The notes under the pieces are model-generated. The model did no database searches and was not told the origin of the DNA. It saw only the letters and a list, made by a program, of their open reading frames with translations. Below are positions 1 to 8,275 of a stretch of DNA of 44,400 bases, piece by piece (position 1 is the stretch's first letter; every line of letters begins with the position of its first letter). The translations under genes were made by a program, and so were the position numbers. The DNA comes from Oscillospiraceae bacterium (lineage in GTDB: Bacteria; Bacillota; Clostridia; Oscillospirales; Acutalibacteraceae), in the NCBI GenBank assembly GCA_902790325.1, contig CADARP010000017.1, positions 1-44,400 of the forward strand, read 5' to 3'.

Positions 1-80
1 GCAAACTGCGTTTTCCCTCATCAGTCACGGCTGCGCCGTGACAGCTTCCCCCAGGGGAAGCCTTTAGCTCGCAGTTTTGC
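1..80. repeat. Palindromic intergenic repeat
   Basis: GCAAACTGCG at 1-10 is answered by the near-inverted CGCAGTTTTGC at 70-80. Between them lie two further perfect palindromes, TCACGGC/GCCGTGA around 26-42 and CTTCCCC/GGGGAAG around 46-61. The composition recalls the small palindromic intergenic repeats common in Oscillospiraceae; that is recollection, not a search. The element sits directly downstream of the minus-strand histidine kinase stop at 108 and may help end its transcript. No coding sequence is supported here. Confidence 0.6.
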
Positions 81-107
81 TGAATGCCACCCCGACAAAC
101 TGCGGTT

Positions 108-1397
108 TCACCGCTCGAATATGACATGGGCGGTAAATACTTTTTTGTCCTCTTCCCAATTCCAGCTGTACTGCCCGCCGTACTTTTTGGCGATGCGGGA
201 TATGCTCTTGACGCCGACGCCGTGGTGTGCGGCGTTCTCTTTTGTGGTTTGCAGCGTGCCGCCGCGGACGGTGGGGGCGCAGGACGCGCTGTTCTCGCAC
301 GTGAGCGTCGTGACGCCCGTGACCTTGCTCTCGACCGACAGCTCGATCCATCCGTCACCGGCGTTCCGCGCGGCTTCGACGGCGTTGTCGAGCACATTGC
401 CCAGCAGCGCGACGAGATCGACGTCCTCCATGAAGGACAGATTCGCGGTCAGCGTCGCGTAGGAGAAGCGCACGCCGAGCATCCGGCACTGCGCGTCGTA
501 TTTGCCGAGCACGAGATCGAGCATCTTGTTCTGCGTGTTGCCGACCAGCGCGGCGGTCTGCAGTGCGCCGAGGATCTCGGCGACGTAAGCGTGCATCTCG
601 TCCGCGTCGTGCATCGACTGCAAAACGGCGAGGCGGTTCTTTTCGTCGTGGACGAACGCGCGCATTTCCTCGCTGCGGCTCTCGAGCAGCGCATAGTACT
701 CCTTGTCCGTCTGCGCTTTCTCGTATTCGCTCTGCAGGCGGAACAGCTCCTCATTCCGGCGCATGGCGCTGCCGTAGAGAATGAACGACAGCAGCACGGA
801 AACGAACAGCGCGACGCTGCCAACCGCGGCGTACACGCGGATCGAGGGTGTCTCGGTCATGGCTTTCCAGATCGTCATGAAAAGAAAGATCGCGCAGGTC
901 GGCAAAAGAAAGAGAAAAGCAGGCGTGCGCGCTGCGCCGTCCGTGCCGCGGGACAGGACAAACCGCGCCAGCAGAAGACTGCTCAGAAGCAGCAGCGTTT
1001 TGCAGGTAAGCGCCATGATGAAGTAGGACGCTGCCGTTTTCATAAGTGCGTTGATGTCGCCTTTTGTGACAAGGGATGTGATCAGCATGGTGAACCATTC
1101 GGTGATGGCGATCAGCACCTCAAACGCAATGCAGGACAGGACGCCCTTGACCGGCTTTGCGCGGTAGCATAAAAAAAGGAACAGAAAATCACGCAGAAGA
1201 CTGACCATGAAATTTAAAAGCAATATGTTCAGGAAAACAAACTGTGCCAACTCGGCGGCAAGGATACCCAGACCGATCAGGATGACTGCGCCTTTGGAAC
1301 GCTTGCGCTCGAAGATACTGCCGAAGTACAGGTAAATAATCCAGAATTCGGCGAGAACGGCGAAAGCGGAAACAAGATCACGGGCAGTCAAAGACAT
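108..1397 (-). CDS. AgrC/VirS-type sensor histidine kinase (GHKL ATPase)
   Basis: Membrane sensor kinase of 429 residues. The first ~200 residues form about six hydrophobic helices. A DHp-like segment near residue 250 reads FVHDEKNRL, with the phospho-acceptor His in the HDxxN context of the AgrC/ComD (HPK10) class. A GHKL ATPase follows, with N-box NVLDNAVEAARNAG near residue 336 and G-box HHGVGVKSI near 390. The ATG at 1397 is chosen over an upstream codon at 1457 because AAGGAGGTTC lies just before it and the longer form would overlap the regulator gene. It is 19 nt downstream of the LytTR regulator gene, so the two form an operon. No agrB- or agrD-like gene is visible, so the signal is unknown. 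Confidence 0.92.
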   Translation of the reverse strand: MSLTARDLVSAFAVLAEFWIIYLYFGSIFERKRSKGAVILIGLGILAAELAQFVFLNILLLNFMVSLLRDFLFLFLCYRAKPVKGVLSCIAFEVLIAITEWFTMLITSLVTKGDINALMKTAASYFIMALTCKTLLLLSSLLLARFVLSRGTDGAARTPAFLFLLPTCAIFLFMTIWKAMTETPSIRVYAAVGSVALFVSVLLSFILYGSAMRRNEELFRLQSEYEKAQTDKEYYALLESRSEEMRAFVHDEKNRLAVLQSMHDADEMHAYVAEILGALQTAALVGNTQNKMLDLVLGKYDAQCRMLGVRFSYATLTANLSFMEDVDLVALLGNVLDNAVEAARNAGDGWIELSVESKVTGVTTLTCENSASCAPTVRGGTLQTTKENAAHHGVGVKSISRIAKKYGGQYSWNWEEDKKVFTAHVIFER

Positions 1398-1416
1398 AGA
1401 GAACCTCCTTGAATGT

Positions 1417-2112
1417 TTATTTTCCGCAGAACGTGAGAAAGAACTTGCGGAACGCAACCTGCTTGCGGTAGGCGACGGGGATCGCGTCGCCGTTTTGCAT
1501 TGTCAGTTCTTCGCGTCTGTACCGTGTGATGCAGCGCACATTGACGATGAAACTGCCGTGTACCAAGTAAAAGTACTGTTTGGGCAGCACGGACTGCCAT
1601 GCGCGCAGAGACATGCTTGCCGTGTGAACGCCCGAAGCTGTGACGACCTTCGTTTTGCGGCCGTCGATCTCGATATACAGGATCTCATCCGTCGGGATGC
1701 GAACGGTTTCCTCGCGATCGGTCAGATAGACGTCGAACGTCGTCTGCCGGATCTGTTCAAGCGCCTTCTCCAGCCCCGCCAGAAGGCGCGCCTCGTTCAG
1801 CGGCTTTTGGAGATAACGGAACACGTGCAGATCCATCGCGTCGTCGAGATAGCGGTTGAACGACGTGATCATGAACAGGATGATGCGCGGATTTGCGCTT
1901 TGCAGGCGGCGAGCGACCTCGATGCCGTCCAGCGGCTGCATCTCGATATCGAGGAACGCCATGTCGTACACGGGCGCATCCGTCCGGAACGCCGCGCTGT
2001 CCGTCATCGTGTCGATGGTGTGCGGCATGTTCACCGCCTGCAGCGCTGCATGCACGCGGTCGGAGACCAGGGCGGCATAAGCTTTTTCATCGTCCAGAAC
2101 CAGGATACGCAA
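1417..2112 (-). CDS. LytTR-family response regulator
   Basis: 231 residues: an N-terminal receiver (MRILVLDDEKAY, acidic pocket at residues 7-8, probable phospho-acceptor Asp54 in FLDIEM, conserved Lys in LQKPL) joined to a C-terminal LytTR DNA-binding domain from about residue 125 (DEILYIEIDGRKTKVV). This is the AgrA/LytR/VirR architecture, which binds short direct repeats about 21 bp apart. The start codon is TTG, supported by AAAGGAGC at a normal distance and by the receiver sequence starting immediately. It is the first gene of the pair with the AgrC-like kinase, and the promoter at 2136-2164 lies upstream. The repeats at 2205-2250 are the obvious candidate binding site. Confidence 0.93.
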   Translation of the reverse strand: MRILVLDDEKAYAALVSDRVHAALQAVNMPHTIDTMTDSAAFRTDAPVYDMAFLDIEMQPLDGIEVARRLQSANPRIILFMITSFNRYLDDAMDLHVFRYLQKPLNEARLLAGLEKALEQIRQTTFDVYLTDREETVRIPTDEILYIEIDGRKTKVVTASGVHTASMSLRAWQSVLPKQYFYLVHGSFIVNVRCITRYRREELTMQNGDAIPVAYRKQVAFRKFFLTFCGK

Positions 2113-2135
2113 CGCTGTCAGCTCCTTTCGATCTC

Positions 2136-2164
2136 ACTATAACAGAAGGAAATCCGTTTGTCAA
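2136..2164 (-). promoter_or_regulatory. SigA-type promoter for the two-component operon
   Basis: On the minus strand TTGACA (2164-2159) and TATAGT (2141-2136) are separated by 17 bp. The predicted start is about 20-25 nt upstream of the TTG codon of the response regulator. Confidence 0.8.
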
Positions 2165-2204
2165 ACTGCCCTCATTGTTCCGAACCGGAATCAATCGAGC
2201 GGCG

Positions 2205-2253
2205 GTTTTCAGTCGTTATGTGCAGTTTTACGCGCAGGATGTGCAGTTTTGCA
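2205..2253. promoter_or_regulatory. Phased GTTTT repeats, candidate LytTR binding sites
   Basis: GTTTT cores start at 2205, 2225 and 2246, about 20 and 21 bp apart (two helical turns). The last two lie in the 13-bp near-perfect direct repeat ATGTGCAGTTTT(A/G) at 2218-2230 and 2239-2251. LytTR regulators typically use pairs of short direct repeats with this spacing. The match to the published LytTR consensus is only partial, so the assignment rests on spacing and position beside the regulator's own operon. Confidence 0.55.
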
Positions 2254-2260
2254 GAATCGG

Positions 2261-2288
2261 TTGACAAGGGCGGGATCTCGGGTAGGAT
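2261..2288 (+). promoter_or_regulatory. Divergent promoter without an obvious gene
   Basis: Plus-strand TTGACA at 2261-2266 is followed after 16 bp by TAGGAT at 2283-2288 (AGGATA gives 17 bp). It begins 10 bp after the last phased repeat. No plus-strand gene with a ribosome site follows before 3134. The transcript would start near 2295 and run into the hairpin at 2308-2338. It may make a small RNA, or it may be a chance match. Confidence 0.45.
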
Positions 2289-2298
2289 AAAGATAGTA

Positions 2299-2338
2299 CA
2301 AAAGAAAACGCCGCCTTTTCCGGGAGAAAAAACGGCGT
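2299..2338 (-). terminator. Hairpin, terminator-like on the minus strand
   Basis: ACGCCG (2308-2313) pairs with CGGCGT (2333-2338), and an inner TTTTC/GAAAA stem closes a 5-nt loop. Read on the minus strand it is followed by TTTCTTTTG, a fair U-tract. It would end transcripts arriving from the XRE gene at 2775. On the plus strand it lies in the presumed transcript from the promoter at 2261 but lacks a U-tract there. Confidence 0.5.
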
Positions 2339-2396
2339 AAAAATACACGAAAAATTTTTTCGGCTTTGACGCAGCAGAGTATAAGGTGCGTCGCAG

Positions 2397-2418
2397 GGGC
2401 CGATGCCCACATCGGCCC
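2397..2418. repeat. Palindrome in repeat-rich intergenic region
   Basis: A perfect 9-bp stem, GGGCCGATG/CATCGGCCC, with a CCCA loop. It lies in the ~430-bp stretch between the orphan promoter transcript and the XRE gene, which holds no supported gene. Confidence 0.5.
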
Positions 2419-2441
2419 GCAGGTCAGAAGCCGTTTTCAAA

Positions 2442-2555
2442 GTGTCATCGCGAGGGAGGCGTTTACGCCGACCGGGGCGATCCGTATCCCTGCGTTCCGT
2501 GATGCGGAAAACGTTTGAGGAGATGCGGATTGCTTTGCTGCGCTCGCAATGACAC
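2442..2555. repeat. Inverted-repeat-bounded intergenic element (MITE/REP-like)
   Basis: GTGTCATCGCGAG at 2442-2454 and CTCGCAATGACAC at 2543-2555 are inverted copies with one mismatch. The boundary motif (GTCATTGCGAG) recalls dispersed intergenic repeats of many bacteria. No transposase is present. The following ~110 bp contains a low-complexity stretch of CCTGA/TCCCTG-like units (about 2597-2630) and no gene. Confidence 0.55.
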
Positions 2556-2774
2556 CGCCGGAACCGGCATCGGGAAACACCGCTCGGGCATCAATCCCTG
2601 ACCCCGGATTCCTGCTCCCTGATCCCTGCGGCAAAGCCGCCGGCACATTCCGCCCTGCAGTACCGAAGGCAAAGAAAAACCTATAAATAACGTTAGATTT
2701 GCGAAGAAGCAAAATATAACTGTTGAGGGATATTATATAAAGACGGTTTCCGTGAAACGAGCAACGTCTCTGCG

Positions 2775-2987
2775 CTACCCCTCCTGTTTGTCTGTTCGCC
2801 CGAGGATATAGTCGGTCGACACGTCGTAGTAGTCTGCAAGCTGCAGCAGGATGTCGGTCGGGATGTCGCGGTACCCCTGCTCGTAGCGAAAATACTGCGG
2901 CTGCGCCATGCCGAGCACGTCAGCGATCTCCCGCTGGGTCAGGTCGTGGTCTTCGCGCAGCTCACGGATACGTTTGTAGTAGGGCAT
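2775..2987 (-). CDS. Small XRE-family helix-turn-helix regulator
   Basis: 70 residues that are almost entirely one Cro/C1-type HTH: RIRELREDHDLTQREIADVLGM with recognition helix AQPQYFRYEQG, ending in DYILGRTD as in many stand-alone XRE repressors. The ATG at 2987 follows GAGGTG. There is no sensor domain. It is divergent from the giant LRR/cohesin gene at 3134, and their shared 146-bp region contains an inverted repeat between the -35 and -10 of the LRR promoter plus direct TGGTGATA repeats. Local autoregulation and control of the LRR gene are therefore plausible but inferred. Confidence 0.85.
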   Translation of the reverse strand: MPYYKRIRELREDHDLTQREIADVLGMAQPQYFRYEQGYRDIPTDILLQLADYYDVSTDYILGRTDKQEG

Positions 2988-3010
2988 TTTTTCACCTCGA
3001 TATAACCGAT

Positions 3011-3054
3011 TGGTGATATTGACAATACCACAAAGGCATGGTATACTGGTGATA
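3011..3054. promoter_or_regulatory. Operator-like repeats over the LRR gene promoter
   Basis: TGGTGATA occurs twice on the plus strand (3011-3018 and 3047-3054), flanking the -35 and -10. Between them ATACCA (3025-3030) and TGGTAT (3039-3044) form a perfect 6-bp inverted repeat with an 8-bp spacer, filling the promoter spacer. The placement suits a repressor such as the adjacent XRE protein. Confidence 0.5.
3019..3047 (+). promoter_or_regulatory. Strong SigA-type promoter for the LRR/cohesin gene
   Basis: TTGACA at 3019-3024, a 17-bp spacer and TATACT at 3042-3047. The predicted leader is about 80 nt before the ATG at 3134. Confidence 0.85.
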
Positions 3055-3133
3055 CGATAACCGTTTGATTATCAGGTATACAGCTTCACGTAACACAAAC
3101 CCACCCGTTTCAAATCAAAAAGGAGGAAATCGT

Positions 3134-6100
3134 ATGAAAACCCGCAAATCCATCCGCGCCGTTTTCGCGATGCTGCTGGCGGCCGTACTGCTGTGCGGCA
3201 GTCTGCCGGTCGCGACGGCGTACAACTCCGACGGCGAAGCCGTCACGCTGCCGGACGGCGGCACGTACATCCTGACGGATTACGTGGACGAAGGCGACTT
3301 CGACGTCTTTTTCGTCAACACGGAAGGACCGCGTCTGACGGCGTCGATCACCGACAGCACGTGCGGCGTGTCGATCCGCGGTGTACAGGAGAGCCTCTGC
3401 CGCGGCAGGGCGGGGTATCTGTACATTCCCGACACGTACGGCGGCTATCCGGTCGTGCGCATCGAAAAGCTGAAAGCCGACAATCATTTCCTCGGCGTGC
3501 GCATCCCCGCGACCGTCACGGAGCTCGCCGACCAGACGTTCTCGACGTGCCCGTATCTCGAGTGGATCGAAGTCGATGCGCAGAACACGAGCTTCTTCTC
3601 TGTGAACGGTGTGTTGTACCGGGGCAACCGCCAAAGGGCGGGGCTGACGGCGCTGGTTTGCTATCCGCAGGGCAAGAAGGACGAATCGTTCACAACCAGT
3701 CCGGATGGGGACGGCATCGCGGATAGGGCGTTCAACGGGAATCCGTATCTGAAAACGCTGACGATCGCCGTCGGCGCGCTGGGTACGAACGTCGGTGCGA
3801 TCTGCAACTGCACCGCGCTGGAGACACTGATCTTCGGCGAAGGGCAGATGTCGCTCGACTTTTTCTCCGTGACCGGCTGCAGCGCGCTCAAAACCGTCCA
3901 TTTTTCCGATTGGTTCCTCAATTTCCTCGATTATTGGAATGCCGAAACGGGCGGCGAGGAGATAGCGGATTATCTGGCTCGGTTCGGCACGGACGACCTG
4001 ACGGTCTGCTGCGCCGCGCCGTCGGCGCTGCTGGAGGCTGCCGCGCAGGAAGCGGGCATCGGTTACAGCGTCTGCGGTGAAACGCACACGCATGCGCAGG
4101 ACGTTCCGCCCGACTCGCAGGACCCCAACGCCCCGACCGTCAGCGCCGAGACGGCGTTCTGGTTTACGAATTACTATCAGCGGGACGCGGACGGCAAAAA
4201 TGTGCTCGACGAAAACGGTTTGCCGATCGTGATCGGCTACGCGGTCGAAGGGCTGCTGACGCGCAACATTGCAGACGCCGCGCACGTGATCATCCCTGCG
4301 TACCATTTCGGTCTGCCGGTTCTGGAGATCCAAAACATCGACACCGCGTTCGACAATCTGGTTTCCGTGCACATTCCCGCCACGGTGGAATCGATCAAAC
4401 CTTATGCGTTCATGCCCGGCGAGAAGATCACGGAATTCACCGTGGACGACGACAGCCCGTACTTCAAATCCGTGGACGGCGTGCTGTATACGGCGGACGG
4501 AAAAACGCTGGTCGCCTACCCGCAGGCCAAGCCGGACACGGTTTTCACGATCCCGGAAGGGACGCAGCGTGTGGCGGACAGCGAGTATATGCGCCTGTCG
4601 TCGAACATCCGTCAGATCAACATCCCCGCTTCATTCACGGACGGCCAGCTCGTCAAAACCTTGCGGCGTGCGGGTCTGGAGATGATCCGCGTCGACGCAG
4701 AGAATCCGGTATTCTATGCCGACACGTCCGGCGTTCTGTATAATAAAGATCAGACGACGCTGCTGCACTATCCGACGTACGGGCAGCAGGATTACACACT
4801 GCCGGCGAGCGTGACGTCGATCGCGGAAAATGCGATCGGCGGCAATATGCCGCAGACGCTGCGCATCGCGGACGGCGTGACCTTCACGCCGGTCGGCAGC
4901 CTGTCCGTTTCAACGAACGCCGACGAACCGCTCTGCCTGCACATTCCCGCGAGCGTGACGACGATCCGCCTGATCGCGGGCGGGAATATGTGCATCTGCA
5001 GCACGACGCGCGCGTCGCAGGCGGCTGCGTTTGCCGCGGCGAACGCTCTCCCGTTCTACATCTGCAGCGCCGATCATACCGAGCTGCGCGAGCCGACGGA
5101 AAACGATCCGCCCGCACCTGCGCTGAACGACGGGGGTAATTTTGATTGCAGCTTTATCTACGAGGCGGACGAGACGGGCGTCGAGCAGATCACGGGCGCG
5201 TGCTTGCGCGGTCTGCTGCAAACGCCGGACGAACCGTTCGTCCTGACCGTTCCCGACACATACTGCGGCGTACCGGTGCGCGAGGTGCATATCACGGCGC
5301 AGTGGGCGAAGGAGCACAGTGGGAAGGTGACGAAGATCGAGCTGCCCGCGACAGTCCGGTCTGTGCGCGGCGTTTACAATCGCGCGCAGCTGATGTCCAC
5401 CATCAATGCCTTCCGCAATCTCGCCGCGGTCACGGTGGACGAAGAAAACCCGTATCTGTGCGCGGTCGACGGCGTGCTGTTCGATAAAGAAATGAACCGC
5501 CTTGTCCTGTACCCCGCCGCGAAAACGGACGCATCCTACGCGATCCCCGACGGCGTCAGGGACGTGAAGGAAAACCCCTGGGAGGGCGGCTATGTGTTCG
5601 GCAACAACCCGTATCTGCGGCATCTGACGATCCCCGCGTCCTTCACGTGCGAAGGGAAAGACAGCTATGGATACTCTTCGGCTTATTTCAATGCGCTGCT
5701 GCATCTTCCGGCGCTGCAGAGTATTACCGTCGATCCCGCCAACCCGACGTTTGCGAGCGATGCAAACGGCGCGCTGTACAACGCCGACAGAACGCAGCTT
5801 ATCCTGTATCCGCGCGAAGCGACGGCGGAGATCTTTGCAATCCCCGCAAGCGTCGACCGGATCATGTCGCCCTATACGTTCCGCAAGCCGACCCATCTGC
5901 GCGTGCTCTGCGTCGCGGAGGGTGCGACGCAGACGCCGGACGGCCATATCGGCACGACAGGGGCACTGGAGTACGTCCACATCCCGTCGAGCGTGCAGAA
6001 CGTGCGCCTGACCGTAAACGGCGCGTATCAGTCGATCTGCAGCGACTCGGCGAACTGCGCCGCAGCAGCATATGCGCAAGAGAACAGCATTCCGTTCGCG

Positions 6101-7753
6101 CTTTGCAGCGACGCGCACACGGCATTTACGCCCACGCAGCCGGATGATCTGACAGATGTCGAATTTGACTACTATTACATGCTCGCCGGCAACACGGTGA
6201 TTACGGGCGTGTGCATCACGGGACTGAAAGAAGTCCCGGACGGCCCGTATACGGTGACCTTCCCGTCGACGTACGCCGGCTATCCGGTGCAGATGATCGA
6301 CTTCAGCGGCTGGTCGGACGAAGCGTGCAGCGGCCTGGTCGGGTTACATATCCCGGCGCCGACGGTGTTCGTGCATCTGCACGATCGTTTCGTGAATCTG
6401 CGGCATATCACGGTAGACGAAGAGAATCAGCTCTTCTGTGCGCAGGACGACGTGCTGTTCAACAAGATCTCGGGGGGTCTCGTGTGGTATCCGCGCGCCA
6501 AACAGGACGCGTCCTATGCGATCCCCGACGGCGTGAACCACTTCAGGTCGTTCGATGCGTTCGGCGCCAACCCGTACCTCAAAACGCTGTCGTTCCCGGC
6601 GTCGTTCCGCGACGAAAGCACGATCTCCTCGATGATCAGCCGTGCGCTGTACAGATTGCCCAATCTGCAAAGCATTTCGGTCGACGCGGACAATCCGTAC
6701 TTGATGAGCGATGCGAACGGCGTGCTGTACAACAAGGATCAGACCAAGCTGATCTGTTATCCGTGCGCCGCTGCGGCAGAGGTTTATACCGTCCCCGCAA
6801 GCGTTACGCACTTTGAAAGCGGGTATTCGATCGCCGGGACGAAGCATCTGCGCGTGCTCTGCTTTGCGGACGGCGTGGAACAGCTGCCTGCGGTCGGCGT
6901 GGAAGAGCTGGACGGCGGTTTCATATACTGCCGTGATCTGCAGTACGTGCATATCCCGTCGAGCGTGCTGACGATCGACGACCGCTACAAGACGCTTCGC
7001 AAGTCGGTCACGATCTGCAGCGATTCCGCGGACAGCGCGGCGGCGGCGTTTGCGGCGGATTGGAAGTATACGTTCCGGCTCTGCAACGACGACCATACCG
7101 CGTTTACCGAGCCGGACGACCCGCCGGTAACGCCGACAGAGCCGCTCGCGCTGACCGTTTCCGGCGGCACGGCGAGACCGGGCGAGACGGTGCAGGTGAC
7201 GGTCGACCTGACAAAGAACGGCGGTCTTGTCGCCGCGCGGCTGCATCTGACCTATGACCCGTCCGTGCTGACGCTGACGGACGTGCAGGACAGCGGACTG
7301 CTCGCAGGCGCGACGTTCGTAGCGGGCAGGGATCTTGCCGAAGTGCCGTACACGGTGCTGTGGGAGGACGCGCTGACGCACACGAACCACACCGCGACCG
7401 GAACGCTCGTGACGTACACGTTCCGCGTGTCGGAAAACGCCGAAGCCGGCACGACGCCCGTCACGCTGACCTATGACGAACACTCGACGTATAATGTCGA
7501 TCTGCAGAGCGTCGCGTGCGCAATCACGAACGCAAACGTAACGGTCGTCACGCGCACTCCGGGCGACTCGAACGGCGACGGCGTACTCGATCTCAAGGAT
7601 GTGGTGCTGATGCGGCGCTTCCTTGCGGGCGGCTGGGACGTCACGGTCGAGACGGACAACATGGACGTAAACGGCGACGGCACGGTCTCGCTCAAGGACT
7701 CCACCCTGCTTTCGCGTTTCCTCGCCGGCGGCTGGAATGTTACACTGCAATAA
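3134..7753 (+). CDS. Secreted BspA-type LRR protein with cohesin and dockerin
   Basis: 1539 residues starting at the ATG behind AGGAGG (3121-3126). Residues 1-29 are a signal peptide (MKTRKSIRAVF, hydrophobic core, VATA). Four tandem modules of ~330 residues begin near 50, 340, 670 and 1009. Each repeats DGVLYNKDxTxLxxYP, IPAxV and PYLxxL units of the LRR_5/BspA type and ends in an ICSxxxA...H cap. Residues ~1338-1472 form a cohesin-like beta-sandwich (GETVQVTVDL, HLTYDPSVL, VLWEDA). Residues ~1475-1539 are a type I dockerin with two calcium F-hands (GDSNGDGVLDLKD and MDVNGDGTVSLKD), each followed by LAGGW. No catalytic domain or LPXTG anchor is seen. A cohesin and a dockerin on one LRR chain suggests a structural or adhesive role in a surface complex. 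Confidence 0.88.
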   Translation: MKTRKSIRAVFAMLLAAVLLCGSLPVATAYNSDGEAVTLPDGGTYILTDYVDEGDFDVFFVNTEGPRLTASITDSTCGVSIRGVQESLCRGRAGYLYIPDTYGGYPVVRIEKLKADNHFLGVRIPATVTELADQTFSTCPYLEWIEVDAQNTSFFSVNGVLYRGNRQRAGLTALVCYPQGKKDESFTTSPDGDGIADRAFNGNPYLKTLTIAVGALGTNVGAICNCTALETLIFGEGQMSLDFFSVTGCSALKTVHFSDWFLNFLDYWNAETGGEEIADYLARFGTDDLTVCCAAPSALLEAAAQEAGIGYSVCGETHTHAQDVPPDSQDPNAPTVSAETAFWFTNYYQRDADGKNVLDENGLPIVIGYAVEGLLTRNIADAAHVIIPAYHFGLPVLEIQNIDTAFDNLVSVHIPATVESIKPYAFMPGEKITEFTVDDDSPYFKSVDGVLYTADGKTLVAYPQAKPDTVFTIPEGTQRVADSEYMRLSSNIRQINIPASFTDGQLVKTLRRAGLEMIRVDAENPVFYADTSGVLYNKDQTTLLHYPTYGQQDYTLPASVTSIAENAIGGNMPQTLRIADGVTFTPVGSLSVSTNADEPLCLHIPASVTTIRLIAGGNMCICSTTRASQAAAFAAANALPFYICSADHTELREPTENDPPAPALNDGGNFDCSFIYEADETGVEQITGACLRGLLQTPDEPFVLTVPDTYCGVPVREVHITAQWAKEHSGKVTKIELPATVRSVRGVYNRAQLMSTINAFRNLAAVTVDEENPYLCAVDGVLFDKEMNRLVLYPAAKTDASYAIPDGVRDVKENPWEGGYVFGNNPYLRHLTIPASFTCEGKDSYGYSSAYFNALLHLPALQSITVDPANPTFASDANGALYNADRTQLILYPREATAEIFAIPASVDRIMSPYTFRKPTHLRVLCVAEGATQTPDGHIGTTGALEYVHIPSSVQNVRLTVNGAYQSICSDSANCAAAAYAQENSIPFALCSDAHTAFTPTQPDDLTDVEFDYYYMLAGNTVITGVCITGLKEVPDGPYTVTFPSTYAGYPVQMIDFSGWSDEACSGLVGLHIPAPTVFVHLHDRFVNLRHITVDEENQLFCAQDDVLFNKISGGLVWYPRAKQDASYAIPDGVNHFRSFDAFGANPYLKTLSFPASFRDESTISSMISRALYRLPNLQSISVDADNPYLMSDANGVLYNKDQTKLICYPCAAAAEVYTVPASVTHFESGYSIAGTKHLRVLCFADGVEQLPAVGVEELDGGFIYCRDLQYVHIPSSVLTIDDRYKTLRKSVTICSDSADSAAAAFAADWKYTFRLCNDDHTAFTEPDDPPVTPTEPLALTVSGGTARPGETVQVTVDLTKNGGLVAARLHLTYDPSVLTLTDVQDSGLLAGATFVAGRDLAEVPYTVLWEDALTHTNHTATGTLVTYTFRVSENAEAGTTPVTLTYDEHSTYNVDLQSVACAITNANVTVVTRTPGDSNGDGVLDLKDVVLMRRFLAGGWDVTVETDNMDVNGDGTVSLKDSTLLSRFLAGGWNVTLQ

Positions 7754-7788
7754 TGTAACAGTAAAATAAAAAATTTTGAAAAAAGCAG

Positions 7789-7818
7789 TTGACGGATTGG
7801 TGAAAGTATATTATACTA
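7789..7818 (+). promoter_or_regulatory. Promoter for the DUF1874-like gene
   Basis: TTGACG at 7789-7794 and TATACT at 7813-7818 with an 18-bp spacer. No clear terminator separates it from the LRR gene stop at 7753, although an A/T-rich run follows that stop. Confidence 0.65.
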
Positions 7819-7882
7819 TGACCAAGGTTAAATTGATTTTTGTTCGATTTGCCAAATCTAATCCGTCAAAGGAGGTTCCATT

Positions 7883-8260
7883 ATGGCAACAGACGGCAAT
7901 CCCCTGCTTTTGATCGACAACAGCACCATGTATGTGATCGGAAAAGGCACGTATAAAGTGGAGTCCATGAGCTTCGCCGAGGCCAAGGCGATCATCGACA
8001 TCTTCGGCGAGGAGGACGTGCTGCGCTGCTATACCGACAGCGCCATCGACAAGGTCATCCACGACTACGTCGGCGTCCAGGAAAGAAACTTCCCGCGCAA
8101 AACAATCACAAATATGCGCGTCGGTCAGGTCGCGATCGCGTTCAAGCAGCATATCGCGCCGTCCGAGACGCAGCCGATCATCGACATGGACGGCGGCGCG
8201 CAGGCGCAGAAGATCCAGAATATCTACATCTACTGCGAGATCATCACCCGCATGACGTAA
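7883..8260 (+). CDS. Small protein resembling DUF1874 (STIV B116-like)
   Basis: 125 residues; ATG behind AAAGGAGG. The order of elements, LLLIDNSTMYVIGKGTYKV, then an EAKAIID helix, then RVGQVAIAFKQ, matches my recollection of DUF1874/B116-like proteins, a small alpha/beta fold first described in a Sulfolobus virus and also found in bacteria. No catalytic motif is visible and function is unknown. The gene has its own promoter (7789-7818) and a strong terminator (8276-8312), so it is a single-gene unit between the LRR gene and the ten-gene cluster. The family assignment is tentative. Confidence 0.75.
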   Translation: MATDGNPLLLIDNSTMYVIGKGTYKVESMSFAEAKAIIDIFGEEDVLRCYTDSAIDKVIHDYVGVQERNFPRKTITNMRVGQVAIAFKQHIAPSETQPIIDMDGGAQAQKIQNIYIYCEIITRMT

Positions 8261-8275
8261 ACAAATCGATCCGAG

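Noticed and set aside
84-1172. Long plus-strand frame (362 codons) over the histidine kinase
   Set aside because: It is the antisense shadow of a GC-rich gene. It lacks a ribosome site, its product is Arg/Val/Asp-rich with no domain, and the minus frame has clear GHKL motifs.
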